From: Megaleporinus macrocephalus
Taxonomy: Eukaryota > Chordata > Actinopteri > Characiformes > Anostomidae
DNA: 64,000 nt
Direction: 5' to 3'
Assembly (NCBI GenBank): GCA_021613375.1
Contig: CM038709.1
Span: 39,639,656-39,703,655 of the forward strand
This document shows, piece after piece, positions 33,131 to 44,345 of this stretch (the first letter of the stretch is position 1; the number at the start of each line of letters is the position of its first letter). Under the pieces are notes generated by a model. The model searched no databases and was not told the origin of the DNA. It saw nothing but the letters and a program-made list of their open reading frames with translations. A program made the position numbers and the translations under genes.

Positions 33131-34178
33131 AATTATTGCTTCTGTTATGTTATGAGAACTAGCTCATTTACATATATACACATATTCGGCCTACAGCAGT
33201 TTTCCTCCACTCATTCATTCTGAAGTTCGGTAGCTTCTTTGCATAATCAAGTCTTAAAAGTAACAAAATATCAATGAGACAATGGATTATGATAAAATCA
33301 GATATTACTTTTTATGACAGAAAAAGAATGTGAACTGCTTTCAAACATCACAGATTGCATTTAAGATGGGGATGCTGTTACTTAAAGGCTTCATATGTAA
33401 AAGATGGTGTTACTTTTACAGTCTGTACAGTAAAAGTAAGATGTCAATGCTTTACATAAGAAATAATGGCTTTTGGGTTACTATTAGTAAAGTACAGAGT
33501 AAAGGCTTTACCTTTAAAGTAAAGTGGATTGTAATGCTACTACTTGACAAGCAGCACTGAGAGCCTGTTTGGGTTGTTACATGTACACTAGCTCTTGTCG
33601 GGTTCAAGACTGGGGCAAAACTTTAGATGTTTTATTTTGGTCTGGACTCACAGACAAAACGTAAGCCATCCCTTTCATAACGTCCCTAAATTGGATCAGT
33701 GTTTTGACTGCTGTTTGTCCACATGTTTGAGTCACACTTGCTGCCTCCGCTCCTCCAGTCAGTTCGCTCAGGAGATTTGTAAAGAACGAAGTGGCGGCTT
33801 TCTAAAAACGCAGAAGAATGCCAATGAGCGCACACGGATATCCTGACTGCGCATCACGTACTTGTATTGTTTGCAAACAATGAAATCAGAACCACTGCTA
33901 CTGTGTCTTCTCACTGGGTACACTCTTTCTTTTTGGAAAATGAGTCATCTAAGTACCGTTATCTTCAAGAATGAGAGGAAATATTGGATGAAATCGAAAA
34001 TTGCAAGCCCCGAGCCACGTCAATCACTGTTTACAAAGTCAATTATTTTCTGTCCTGCACACAATAAAGAATAATTACGCTGCTGTTGATTGATTTGTTG
34101 CTTTTATATTAGAATAAAATAGAATTCAGAACTATTTGCCAATTGTGTTTGCACGCAACGGAATTTGAACTCCGCATG
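33131..34178. other. Unassigned; hairpin-rich 'gtaaaag' segment at 33370-33530
   Basis: A perfect 10-bp stem (ttacttttac at 33410-33419, gtaaaagtaa at 33430-33439, 10-nt loop) lies among further gtaaag/ctttac words. The rest is unassigned; 33690-33850 has balanced composition but no domain. Confidence 0.35.
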
Positions 34179-34179
34179 T

Positions 34180-34400
34180 AACGCATCCGTGCAGTGAAAC
34201 GCCCACATAAACACACACTAGTGAACATACTCACTAGGGGGCAGTGAGCACACTTGCCTGGAATGGTAGGCAGCCCTATTCACGGCACCCAGGGAGCAGT
34301 TGCTGGTTAGTTGCCTTCCTCAAGGGCACTTCAGTCGTGTGCTGTTGGTCCAGGGGATCGAACCGGTGACCTTCCCTAACTTTAGTCTACAACTGCCCCA
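34180..34400 (-). mobile_element. Second tRNA-derived SINE family
   Basis: On the minus strand: a head 'ggggcagttgtagac', a B box ggttcgatccc (complement of 34350-34360), 'gaagtgcccttgaggaaggc' and 'gcagtgagcacac'-type body. This order is a widespread fish tRNA-derived SINE. The A box is decayed. No target duplication is evident. Confidence 0.65.
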
Positions 34401-34477
34401 GAATTACAGGATGATTTTCAAACGGCTCATGAATGAGTTTGAGCAATCTGACGCAAACAGATATGGATTTGAACGAT

Positions 34478-34665
34478 AATATTCATTCATTCCTTCTCTA
34501 AGCCACTTGGGTTGGGTTGGGTGGATGCCGGAGCCTACCCCACTGCTCACTGGGTGGAAGGCAGTGTACAGGCCACCAGTCCACCACAGAATAGACACCT
34601 AGGGGTCAGTTTAGCGTCTCTAATTTACCTGACTGCATCTCTTTGAACTGTGGGATGAAACCCAG
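34478..34665 (-). mobile_element. SINE-like 3' fragment with (attc)n tail
   Basis: Begins attcattcattcc (tail, read on the minus strand as gaatgaat), followed by 'ccactgctcactgggtggaa' and 'aggccaccagtccaccacag'. It is similar in layout to the body of the first SINE family but diverged. The head is missing. Confidence 0.5.
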
Positions 34666-35159
34666 AGCTGAACAATGACATTTACATCAGGAATGTGTTA
34701 AGCCACAGATATAGTAGACTTTGTCTTTATCGAGGTAGAGCAGACATCAGACAATTATAGGTACAGTCTTGGTAAGATAATATTCAAGATATTATTGACC
34801 ACATAGAAGAAAAGCTACAGGTGACCTTCAATCCTGTTCAGGTTGGTTGACGGTGACCTTTTCTGTTTTGTTCTGAAAATAGGGCCAATATTTTGAGTAG
34901 CAATTATGTTTTTATTTGGGAACCCCCCCCCCCCCCCCCCCCCCACCATCATCCCAACATGTATGGTTGTGAACTGCTATCTAATTTATTCAGCTAGAAA
35001 GAAAAATACTTGAATGGTTTTCATATCTCTGAACGACAAGCAGCATATTGACTGAGAAGCAGATCCTGTACCTCACATAAAACACCTTTTTAACAGCAGC
35101 TATACAATTTTGGACTTATGCTGCTAGAATATCAATTGTATCATGTCAATTGTGGCCAA
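34666..35159. other. Unassigned; C22 homopolymer
   Basis: A pure run of 22 C occupies 34923-34944. It could form an i-motif/G-quadruplex pair and is prone to sequencing error. Otherwise nothing is recognised. Confidence 0.6.
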
Positions 35160-36735
35160 CAAGAGACACGCCCGGTCAGTAACAATACTCAAACAGGCTG
35201 TAATCATTCAAGCGTTGATTGATCAGTATTACAACCGAACGTCTGCCAAGAAAACATTCTCCACACCATTACACCACCTGCACTAGCCTGGACTGGGTCC
35301 ATGGATTCATGCTGTCGGTGCCAAATTCTGATCTTACCATCTGTGTGCCACAGAAGAAATGAAGACTCCTCAGACCAGGCTAGCTTTTTCTGGTCTTCGG
35401 CTGCCCAGTTCTGGTGAGCCTGTGTCCACGGTTTCCTTAGCTTTCTTCTTCTTGGTTGACAGAATTATAACCTGGAGTGATCTTCTGCTGTCGTAGCCTA
35501 TCCACACACATCAAGGTTAGACATGTTTTGCACAACTATACAGAGTGATTATCTCAGTTGTTGTAGTCTTTTTCGAAGTCTGGCCATTCTCTACTGACCT
35601 CTCTGATAAATAAGGTGTTACTGTCCTGCCTTTCTTTACTGCACTATTCAGCGGCACTATTTAAACTTTAGACTTTTTACTTTATTGTTAACCTGAGAAG
35701 TCACTGAACATGCATAATACATACCATCAACACATCATCAACATCCTCAACAAGCTTTTGTAGTCATGCTGCGGAACCATCCAGTGACTTGAGTTTAACT
35801 AGATTGGGTAAGGTTGGAATCAGTATTAGGTTTTGGGTTGATGTTAAGGTTAGGGTCAGTATTGGTGCCAGGCTGAGGGCTAGGATTAGGTTTTGGATTG
35901 AGGTTAGGGTAAGGCTCAGGGCTAGTGTAAGGAATAGACTTTAGGTTGGGGTTAAGTTTAGAATCAGCATTAGGGTGAGTGTTAGGATGAGGTTTTAGTT
36001 TGTGTTTAGGGTTAGGCCAAGGGTTAGAATAAGGTTTTGAGTTATGGGTCAGGATTTGAGTTGAGGGTCAGGATTAGGGCCAGGGTGAGGGTTAGGATTA
36101 GGTTTTGGGTTGAAGTTAAGGTTAGTGTCAGGACCAGGACCATGGTAGGGGTTAGGATTAGGTTTTGGGTTGGGGTTAGGGTTAGATTTTGGATTGCGGT
36201 TAAAGTTAGGGCGCAGATTAGGGTGAGGCTGAGGATTATGTTTAGGTTTTGGGTTGAGGTTAGGCTCAGGGTTAATGGTTACAGTCAGTTTAGGTGTTCC
36301 TTCATCAAAGTAACATATTAAGATTTCTTAATTTACTACATTATCAATACATCTACTTAAATCTTCAAGATATTAGCTGCCATTAAACTCTTCAGGTGTT
36401 ACTGACATTCTGTTAAAAGTTGTAGAGCCATCTACAACAGACTACTTAAAAATAAAGAGTTCCCCACCAAAAAGAGCTACCACCATTCTGAGACTGCTGT
36501 GTATGAACATCCCATGATTATCAGCCCTTATAATAAACCTCAAACCAGCCTTTTCGGCACCACTCGTTCACATTTTTCTCAGTTCTAAAAGTCGGTGAGA
36601 ACATTACCTGAAGCTGCTGGCCCATATCTGCATAACTTAGTGCACTACACTGCTGCCTCACAATTGGCTGATTAGATAACTGCATGAATATGTAGGCATA
36701 CAGGTGTTCTTTATTCAGAGGAACGTTATTTGATT
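35160..36735 (-). mobile_element. Tc1-like transposon split by a TTAGGG-like array
   Basis: The minus strand from about 35390 to 35300 reads A-W-S-E-E-S-S-F-L-L-W-H-T-D-G-K-I-R-I-W-H. This is the 'WSDES' block around the second catalytic residue of Tc1 DDE transposases, with the aspartate replaced by glutamate. Sequence to about 35650 continues the family (agcctatccacacac, ctgacctctctgataaataa). The 5' part reappears at 36490-36735 (tgattatcagccctta, ggctgattagataactgcat). Between them ~800 bp of foreign DNA, including the telomere-like array, is inserted. Confidence 0.75.
35815..36290 (+). repeat. Degenerate (TTAGGG)n-like array inside a Tc1 element
   Basis: Words ggttagggt, gggttaggatta and 'aggttttgggttgaggttag' recur over ~475 bp; exact TTAGGG occurs at several places, for example twice near 36174-36186. 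The spacing is irregular (6 to ~40 bp), with a loose ~60-bp super-repeat. It is either a decayed interstitial telomeric tract or a G/T-rich minisatellite that converged on this motif. Open frames rich in Arg/Val are artefacts. Confidence 0.7.
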
Positions 36736-38559
36736 GTTTAAATAAGCAGTGGACTGAGCAACTGTTTCTTTTCGTGTTGAGAAGCCTGGTAGATGTTTAC
36801 TGCTATGTAGACCAGGCCTGCGGCTTGATTTGTAGAAAATAATCAAATGTAAATCATAATTTTGGTTAGAAAAAGAAACACACTGTAATGGAAAAGGTGA
36901 GATATGACCTCCATCATCTTTTTCTTAGCGGGTTGAGGATGAAACACAATACCGAGCAACTATCAGATCCAAACATAGCCAGCTCATCTTCATGCTCTCT
37001 GGCACGTTGACATTTCCACTAATTGAATAAATGGACACTTTGGAGGACCTTTGCGGCCCAATAATGTTGTCCCGTTTAAAGGTCAGCATGTGACCTTAAG
37101 CTCCTGCCTAATTTGAAGCCAGTTGTGAACCTCCTCGGTCAGGTTAAACACTGTGTCGGTTTGTATGTGGAAGCCTTTGAGACAGGCGGAGCATTCACCA
37201 GCCATTAGGTTTGCTTATGATCTGAACAGAAAGGATTCAGGCATCAAAGAAAGCAAGCCGAAGGCTGTGACAACTATATCTCAATCGAGCTTGCCAGAAC
37301 AGTCAAAGATACACATATACACCACAGAATTCTTTTATGTGCCTGCTATTTGGGCAGAAAACGGACTGAAACCAATCCTTATTTGCAGAAAAATTCTCAA
37401 GGCAAAGGTATAAAAACGGAGCCGAGGAGTCAGAACGCTAAGGACGAGTCATCTCACCAAAAAACGTAGGTATGCACGGAGGGATAATTCTGGTAATGGA
37501 TGTTGGTGATTCAGACATTATTAAGCTGCCATGACCCAGATGTCATGTCAAACAGATTACAGGAACAGCCATGCTAACACACTGAAGGATGTTATTTTCC
37601 ACTCAGCCGCTATGCCATTTCTAGAAACCCAGTTGAAGGTAATTGTGCTATCAGACTTTCTCTGTCCACATCTTACCACAGGCATAACAAGAACGGCCGA
37701 TGGTTTCAAAAGCTGCCGAATTAAGCTCAAATACGATGCAGTTGACAAACTGTGAAAAGCGAGACATCCAGAAAGGTATAATAAGCATATTAATAATAAT
37801 AAAAAAAAAAAAAAAAAAAAAAATAATAATAATACAAGTTAATTCCTTTAAATGGTGACCACTACAACCTTTTTTCTTTACAATTGCAACCAATTACATT
37901 TCTTTTTGGTCTATTCATCATACAATTGCCACACAGTATAAAAAAACAACAGGAATTATGGTAGAAACTGAAGAACAACAACAGTCCTGAGCCCTTACCA
38001 GAAAGGCTGCCTGTGTAAGGCAAGAAGATCACAGGGTCTGAACACCCAGTGAATTGAATGTTTGGCTTGCCTTCAAAGGCACGCTAAATCACCTCCGATC
38101 CTCCACCGCAGGGAGGTCATTGATTAGTTTGTTTCTTAAAATAAATTTTCTACATATTCCTTCAGTGCAATGGATACTCTGCAGTATTAATCCTTTCATT
38201 CTGCTTCTATTTACCATGTTTACATGCACAGCAGTTGGTTTTAGTCTAAGATATGATCAGGTAAACAGCACAGGTATATGGTCACGGTCTGACTAAGCTT
38301 ACAGCAGTGTTGTCCAAACTGATATTAGACGGGCTGTTTCAGACAGATATGGGCATGTAAACACTGAGCTCTTTTCGCTGACCCTCCAGTGGAGATTACG
38401 CAACATTTTCTGACACTTCCTGCTGTACCACATGTCTGCTGGAAGCTTTATTTTAAGACTGAAACAAACAGGTACATGGGAAGAACTTCTGAAGGGATGC
38501 TCCTCACATTAAAGAGAAGCAGGGGGTATGAATATGCTGCCTGATGCCAAATGGACAAA
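36736..38559. other. Unique sequence; candidate conserved element at 37000-37460; poly(A)
   Basis: 37000-37460 is repeat-free with CpGs and recognisable blocks such as 'ctttgcggcccaataatgtt'. An open frame of 86 codons there lacks any domain. A pure A run of ~23 bp flanked by (aat)n lies at 37790-37835. The rest is unassigned. Confidence 0.3.
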
Positions 38560-38690
38560 TACATCCATGCAGGGCATTTTAAAGCAAAATGATATTCAAA
38601 GTTACCCAGTTTTTCATATTTGCCACTATTTTACCATCAGAAAACTTACATATTGGGTTTCACAACCTAGTGAGTGTCTACATAGACAGC
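38560..38690 (+). repeat. Dispersed repeat family B, copy 3
   Basis: Core 'catccatgcagggcatttta' and 'aagcaaaatgatattc', then AT-rich sequence ending near 'cctagtgagtgtctac'. It matches the 14.8 and 47.3 kb copies. Confidence 0.5.
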
Positions 38691-38789
38691 ATTTTATGTC
38701 ATAGTATGCACACTCACTACACGTAGGCTGTCCCAATTCTTAGTAACCTTAAATATCGTCACTGTCCAATGGAAAAAAGTATCTCCAAA

Positions 38790-38965
38790 ATTGCAACTTA
38801 ATCATACTTTACTTTCAAAGTAAGTCTATGAAACCAGAATTTTTTCCAAGCTATTGTGGGGCACCTCTATTGGTCCATTCATCATAAAATTTTCACACAA
38901 TGTAAATGACCATTGGCAAAATCAAAAATGGAGAAAACATGTTTTTTATTGTACAGCGATGATAT
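38790..38965 (+). repeat. Dispersed repeat family A, copy 2
   Basis: Shares 'ccagaattttttccaagcta' exactly with the 33.0 kb copy, then 'tattggtccattcatcataa' and 'ttgtacagcgatgatatg'. It appears complete over about 175 bp. Confidence 0.65.
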
Positions 38966-39543
38966 GTTGTCTACTAAGGCACCTTATTTTGGCCCAATTG
39001 GAAGGAATCATTGAGCGGTTCCTCAGCCGCTAAGGAAATCCCATGGTGCAATGCAGGCAAAACCTTTTCTAACATAGCTATGAGTGAGGAAGTCATTTTC
39101 AAATGCAAGTTATTTCAATATTCTCTGGTGTTTTAATGTGTTTCTTGTCATAAAACCATACAAAATAGCAACAAGTCATTGACCATTTGGCAGTTTTATA
39201 CTTGAGGGATTAGCATTTCTGCTAGTGGCTTTTTAAGCCTCAGGCTATTGTTTTGAATAGCCGGCTGGTAGCTTAGCCAGTAGCTAAGCCGTGATGCAGT
39301 TGCTCTCTAACTAGAGCATCTCAATAATCTGTTTTATGAGGAGAGATAAGGAGAGAACGCTGCTACTTAAACAGCTGCCTACATAGTCAGTGCCTACTCA
39401 GACAGCTCACTAGGTTTTGAGACAGACCCATTGTAATGACCCGCCATTGGCTGGTCTATGATGGCCATGGCAGGAAGATCATAGGCACACACAGACATAT
39501 TGTTCTTGTTTAGGTTTTTGTGTGTTAGTTTAGTTGTGGGTTT
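38966..39543. other. Unassigned intergenic sequence
   Basis: Possibly an extension of the family A copy to 39130. Otherwise no feature; a G/T-rich stretch precedes the next entry. Confidence 0.3.
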
Positions 39544-40161
39544 GTGTTTATTGTGTTATTATTCTTATTGTTTTACTCGGTGGTCGAGAGGCAGACTGGC
39601 GAAGGCAATAGTTTTGAATGTTTTAGTATGACAGCGAGCAGCAGAGCAACTGGTAAGCTGGCACTGCAGTTGGTGAGCTGGTGGGGAAGTGGATGCCAGT
39701 CATGACTGCAGACTGGGGGTTGAGTGGACAGCAGATGGCTCATCGCTCTTGCCATCACAGGCTTGCTGATATCCCCACCGTGACGAGGTGTGCTGGCACG
39801 CACTGAGAGGGGCACATCAAATGGCTGGAAGAAGACCATCGTTCAGCTCAGTTCAGTCACCGGCAGCTTTAGCGGAGCCCCAGGGTGCATGAACGGTGTT
39901 GATGGCACGGTGAGCAGGTGAGGAGCCCTGTTGTTGCTGCTATTGTACACAGCTCCATGCCCAGGGACTTGGCCAGAGCTTGTGGGTTGCTGGGGATAGT
40001 CGACTTTTGAAGGAGAAGCTATGTAACGGCATACTACTGGCTGGCAGCGGCTTCTGGAAGCTTGAGAGGCCTGGACCACGCTGATGGGAGGCACACAACC
40101 TCCAGAAAAGGGGCTGTTGTTTATGTCGTTGTTGATTATTGTACGTGTTTATTGTGTTATT
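39544..40161 (-). other. GC-rich ~584-bp segment bounded by 17-bp direct repeats
   Basis: The exact repeat gtgtttattgtgttatt occurs at 39544-39560 and 40145-40161. Between them GC rises sharply. The minus strand is open from 40094 to 39573 except for one stop at 39843-39845 (about 170 codons in one frame). The peptide is rich in Ser/Pro and matches nothing I know. The direct repeats would fit a target-site duplication of a retroposed sequence (no poly(A) is seen) or a local duplication. Confidence 0.4.
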
Positions 40162-40379
40162 GTGTGGTTTATCAGCGTATTAGTAAGGGGGATGGTGGTT
40201 TATGGGGGGTTGGAAACATTTACACTGTAGACATGGCAACTCCTGGTTCCTATCATAATCACTAGACCTGCATCAAAATCTGGCCAATCAATCACAATTT
40301 GAATTGATAAGCAGTTTTGGTTTATGGCCCTAAATCTTGGCCAAACACAAAATAAAAATTAAATAAAATTTTCTACATC

Positions 40380-40480
40380 ATTTGAACACGACAGCTGCTG
40401 TTATATTGTGGGACATTTTCATGGTTAACCGACCAATAGAAATGCTCTAAAATAATTCAGAAGCAATCCTTTGAGTTACA
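40380..40480 (-). repeat. Dispersed repeat family A, copy 3
   Basis: The complement reads 'gagcatttctattggtcggt', then 'cccacaatataacagcagct', matching copies at 33.0 and 56.1 kb. Partial. Confidence 0.55.
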
Positions 40481-41199
40481 TTAAATGTAAAGAAGATTAA
40501 TGGCCTTTCCTATAAAGTTGCTATTTTGGGGATACTTGTTTACTTGTGACTGTGCTTCTTAAACAGTGATAATACTTATATAAGTGTGTGTGTGTGCTCG
40601 TGTATGTGGAATATATGTATGGTTTCTATGAAAAACTAATTTTCCGTCATTTGCAGATGTAGTTGAACATTTACTTCGCCAGTCCATTCGGTCCATTCGT
40701 ATCTGAAAGCTGCCTTATGATTTTAGCATGTCAACATTAAGCACTCAGCAGACCTACTTCACTCATCAGCACATCCTCAGGCCCAGAAAAACATTCCCCT
40801 CCCCTGCCCGGCTGGGTTTCTGCTCACATTTGTTAAATGTATCACATTTCAGTGGAATTTCACTTGGAATTCTGGGACTGGGACATATTACACCTCACAT
40901 GTAACCATTCTGAGAGAAAACAAAACAAAGTTACAACACCACATATTTAGATTGATAATTAGGTGCCCTAGATCATCATTTACAAAATAGTTTCAGGCCA
41001 ATATCTTTTGGTATTGATGTGTTCTTTATTATTGATGTGTTCTTTCATTATTCCTAAATTAAGCAACAATCAACCATAATAATTTTTATTCATAAAATGT
41101 TTTTTTGTCATTTTGTGCAGAAAAAACAGTGTTTCAATGGAACAAATGCATATATATGGCTTCCCTTAATGTATTATATTGATTTATATTAATATATTA
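40481..41199. other. Unassigned AT-rich sequence
   Basis: A short (GT)n tract at 40584-40597. Nothing else recognised. Confidence 0.3.
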
Positions 41200-41495
41200 G
41201 ATCTGGGAACATAGGCCCTTGGAAACATGGAACCTTGGAAAATATGAATAAAGCCATGAACCTATAGGGCCGTGGTACATTGGACCCATGGAACAAAGAA
41301 ATCTGGGGGTATAAGAGGCCTGGAAACACAGAATGCTGGGAACATGGGACCCTGTAAAAAATAGACCCTAGGAACATAGTACCCTGGTATTATGGAACCC
41401 TGGGAACATAATACATTGTGAACATAGGACCTTGGGAACATAGAACCCCTGGGTAATAGAACCCTGGGAACTCTAGGAACATAGGTACTCCTGCA
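41200..41495 (+). repeat. Degenerate 'gggaacatagnaccctg' minisatellite
   Basis: The words 'ggaaca', 'ccctgg' and 'catagga/catggga' recur every ~18-20 bp about 15 times with many substitutions and indels, so this is an old array. No relation to the other arrays in the window is seen. Confidence 0.7.
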
Positions 41496-41499
41496 ACCT

Positions 41500-43140
41500 G
41501 GATTGCACAGTCAGTAGTAATAAAGAACAACTTCCCCACTTTTAAATGAGGCGCATGTTAAATGAATGTTAAGGTTATCACTTATATCTCTAATGCTAGC
41601 TTGTGGCTAATAATACTCGCTTTCATGAAGGTGTCTGTGTTTTTTTCATTTTGTAGCTTGAACACATGGAGGTCGAAAGCGTTGCAATGCGGAGTCGCAT
41701 GCAGCTTAAACTCTATGCAACCCCAAGCTGAGATTTGCACAACATGCACTTTAGCATTTTAGCATGCTTGAAATACCAAAAAGATCCCCGTCCACACCCT
41801 AGTCCCCTGGGTAGCGTAATTAACCAGTCATATTCAGGCTCAGTCCGGCCTAATCCACGCAGCTGCTACGTTAGCAGATGACGTGACATGGGCAGAAGCT
41901 AGCAAAACTGCTTGTGAAAGGTTGTAGGATTAGCCGTTAGGCTGCCATGTGGACATGTGCCAGAGTGCATATCCATGCTAATCCACGTGTACTGGATTCA
42001 GGCACTGAAGAGGCCGAGGCACCACTATAACCTCCCGCTCACACACGCATACTATCCGTCACGCTAGCCCTGAGAGACTTAGCCTCTCTGACACACACAC
42101 ACACTCTTGCTCGGCTACACGCACACTCTCTTTAGCGTGTGTGTCAAAGTCATTCGAAGAACCGGTCTGCTTCTGGGTCATTCCACCACTGTGCTAGCAC
42201 ACAGACCCACAAAGGGACTGAAAATAAGAATAAACTGTTGAAATGTTTTGGATGAAATGAAAAAGCATGCTAGTACTGGAAAAGTGCACTTACTGAAGGA
42301 AACGCAGGATATTTGCGCAGCTTAAGCAGTTTGAGGAACAAGGGATGAATAAACGACAAGTAGAGGAGTGCAGGTCAGGGTGTTTGGGGAACTGTCCTGA
42401 GTGAGTACAGGTGAGGGGGTGGTAGGTTCAACAAAACCATAATATTTGGTGCGCTCAAAAATGAAGGTAGAGAACTATTACTAAGCTGGTAGCAATAGCT
42501 AGTTTGAACATTAAAAAAATGAGTCATGTAACTAGATTAGCTGGCCTAAATTAATATAAATTAAATTGGCAATTAGACTACCAAGTACACTTGGTCAATA
42601 CATGTTCACCAAACATTTCAAGCTAGACTATTTATTTATTTAATAATAAATTTTTGTTACTTGACACTGTATTGAACCTCCCACCATTGTGAACTGTGGA
42701 AGAACAACAATGAACGTATGAACATATAACAAGACTGCGGCAAAGTCACACACCTAAGGTTGGGAGCAAGCAAAAATAGAAAGCTGTCAGTTAACCGCGA
42801 TTTCTGAGGCATGTCTAAGATAAACATAGTTTGTGAAACCTAATCCTGGTCCCCACAAACTGATAAACACTTGCACACACATTGTATGACTGCTCTATTG
42901 CAGGTAGCATTCAAGTGTCAGCAGATGGTTAGGTCCCCTGCAGCTGAAACAGCCGTCCTGGGCTGAGGGTCTAATTCCACCGCCATATTCCTCTCTAGTT
43001 CAGGGCTTAGGAGGAGCACGACTGGCACTAACACATTCTAGTGCAGGTATATAAATAGCCACAAAACCCCCAAGACATGCCAAGAGCTACAGTGATTGAA
43101 ATGCCTTTGAAGAGGACCTAATAGTAGTAATTTACTCTTA
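41500..43140. other. Unassigned; candidate conserved segments 41780-42180 and 42890-43030
   Basis: 41780-42000 is unique with 'gctagc/ttagc' words and CpGs; (CA)n lies at 42091-42104. 42890-43030 is GC-richer. No coding similarity is found. A T/A-rich stretch fills most of the remainder. Confidence 0.25.
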
Positions 43141-44345
43141 CTGTACAACCCTAAGAAAGTTGGGACACTGTGCAAAAACAAAATGCAGTGATATGCAAAT
43201 CACCTAAACCCTGTATTTAATTGTATATCGTACAAAAACTACATAGCAAATGTTGAAACTGATTGGCCAATTCTAAATTTTAGTTTACGAGGTAACGACT
43301 GCTGTAGTTATGAAAGTTTTCTATTGTTGCTAGATACTGGATTTCAGCTGCTCCACAGTTTGGGGTCTCCTTTGTCCTATTTATCCTTTCATGACGTGCC
43401 AAATGTTTTGAATGGGTGACCAGTCTAGACTACAGACAGGCCAGCTCAGCCCCCTGACTCTTTTACCATTGAACCACGCTGCTGTAATACGTGCAGAGTG
43501 TGGTTTGTTGTCTTGCTGAAATAAGCAATAAGCATAAGACCTTACCTGAAAAAGACATCAACTGGATGGCAGCATGTTGTTCTGCATTGATATTGGGCAT
43601 GAGTGCCATGTACACTAATGCCCCCTATACCTTTACTGATGTGGCTTTTGAACTCTAGATGGTACGATTTCTTTTTGGCCTGGAAGATAAGGATGAGTTT
43701 TTCTGAAGGCCTGAAGATCAGCACCGTCCAGTACAGGTTCACACAGAGGTTTCTCCAGATTCTCTGAGTTGTGTAATGATACAATGTCCTGTTCATGATG
43801 AATATCTTTACTAGTTAAGGCTGAGAAACATTTTCCTGGAATGATGCACTACTTAGGTGTAGTGGTTAGCACGGTGGTGTAGTGGTTAGTATGGTGGTGT
43901 AGTGTTTAGTATGGTGGTGTAGTGGTTAGTATGGTGGTGTAGTGGTTAGTAAAGCTAAAGCTGAAGATAATGGATGGATGGATGTTGCAGTATTTGCCTG
44001 TGTAAAATGGTGCCCCCCCCCCCCTTTCCTTCTAAAAGACTCCACCTCTCTGAGTGACCTCTCCCCATCTTCTAAAAGACCTTCCTTTACAGCCAATTAT
44101 GTTACTGACCTGTTACCAATTTATTTTTTACTAAATTTACTAAATTAGTTGCACCTGTACCAACCTTTTGGAAACATGCTGTTAGCATCAAACAAACCAT
44201 GGCCAAATATTTTCAAAAAACAACAAAATATATGTTGTCTTTGTACAGTTTTAATTTAATACAGGATTTAAACGATTTGCTCATGATTGCCTTATGTTTT
44301 GGTTTACACTTTGCACACCATCCCAACATTTTTTGTAAACATGGG
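43141..44345 (-). mobile_element. Tc1-like transposon ('gttgggac' family), deleted and interrupted by a SINE array
   Basis: The ends 'tgtacaaccctaagaaagtt' and, in complement at 44345, 'gtttacaaaaaatgttggga' form diverged inverted repeats, followed by similar subterminal sequence. On the minus strand at about 43525-43395 the frame reads FQQDNKPHSARITAAWFNG, which holds the second catalytic aspartate. It continues to S-P-I-Q-N-I-W, where the usual catalytic glutamate (PIENxW) is glutamine. The N-terminal two thirds are missing. A truncated SINE with a 20-bp array sits at 43855-43984. Confidence 0.8.
43855..43984 (+). mobile_element. Minimal SINE: promoter-head array of four units joined to the tail
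   Basis: The sequence begins tgtagtggttagcacggtgg, then three further 20-bp units with 'gtatgg' in place of 'gcacgg'. It joins directly to 'gaagataatggatggatgg', the end of the SINE. The B box and ~230 bp of body are deleted. This is the smallest stage of the array family and still carries the GCAC-type first unit. Confidence 0.8.

Noticed and set aside
36037..36321. Arg/Val-rich 94-codon frame
   Set aside because: Translation of the TTAGGG-like G/T array.
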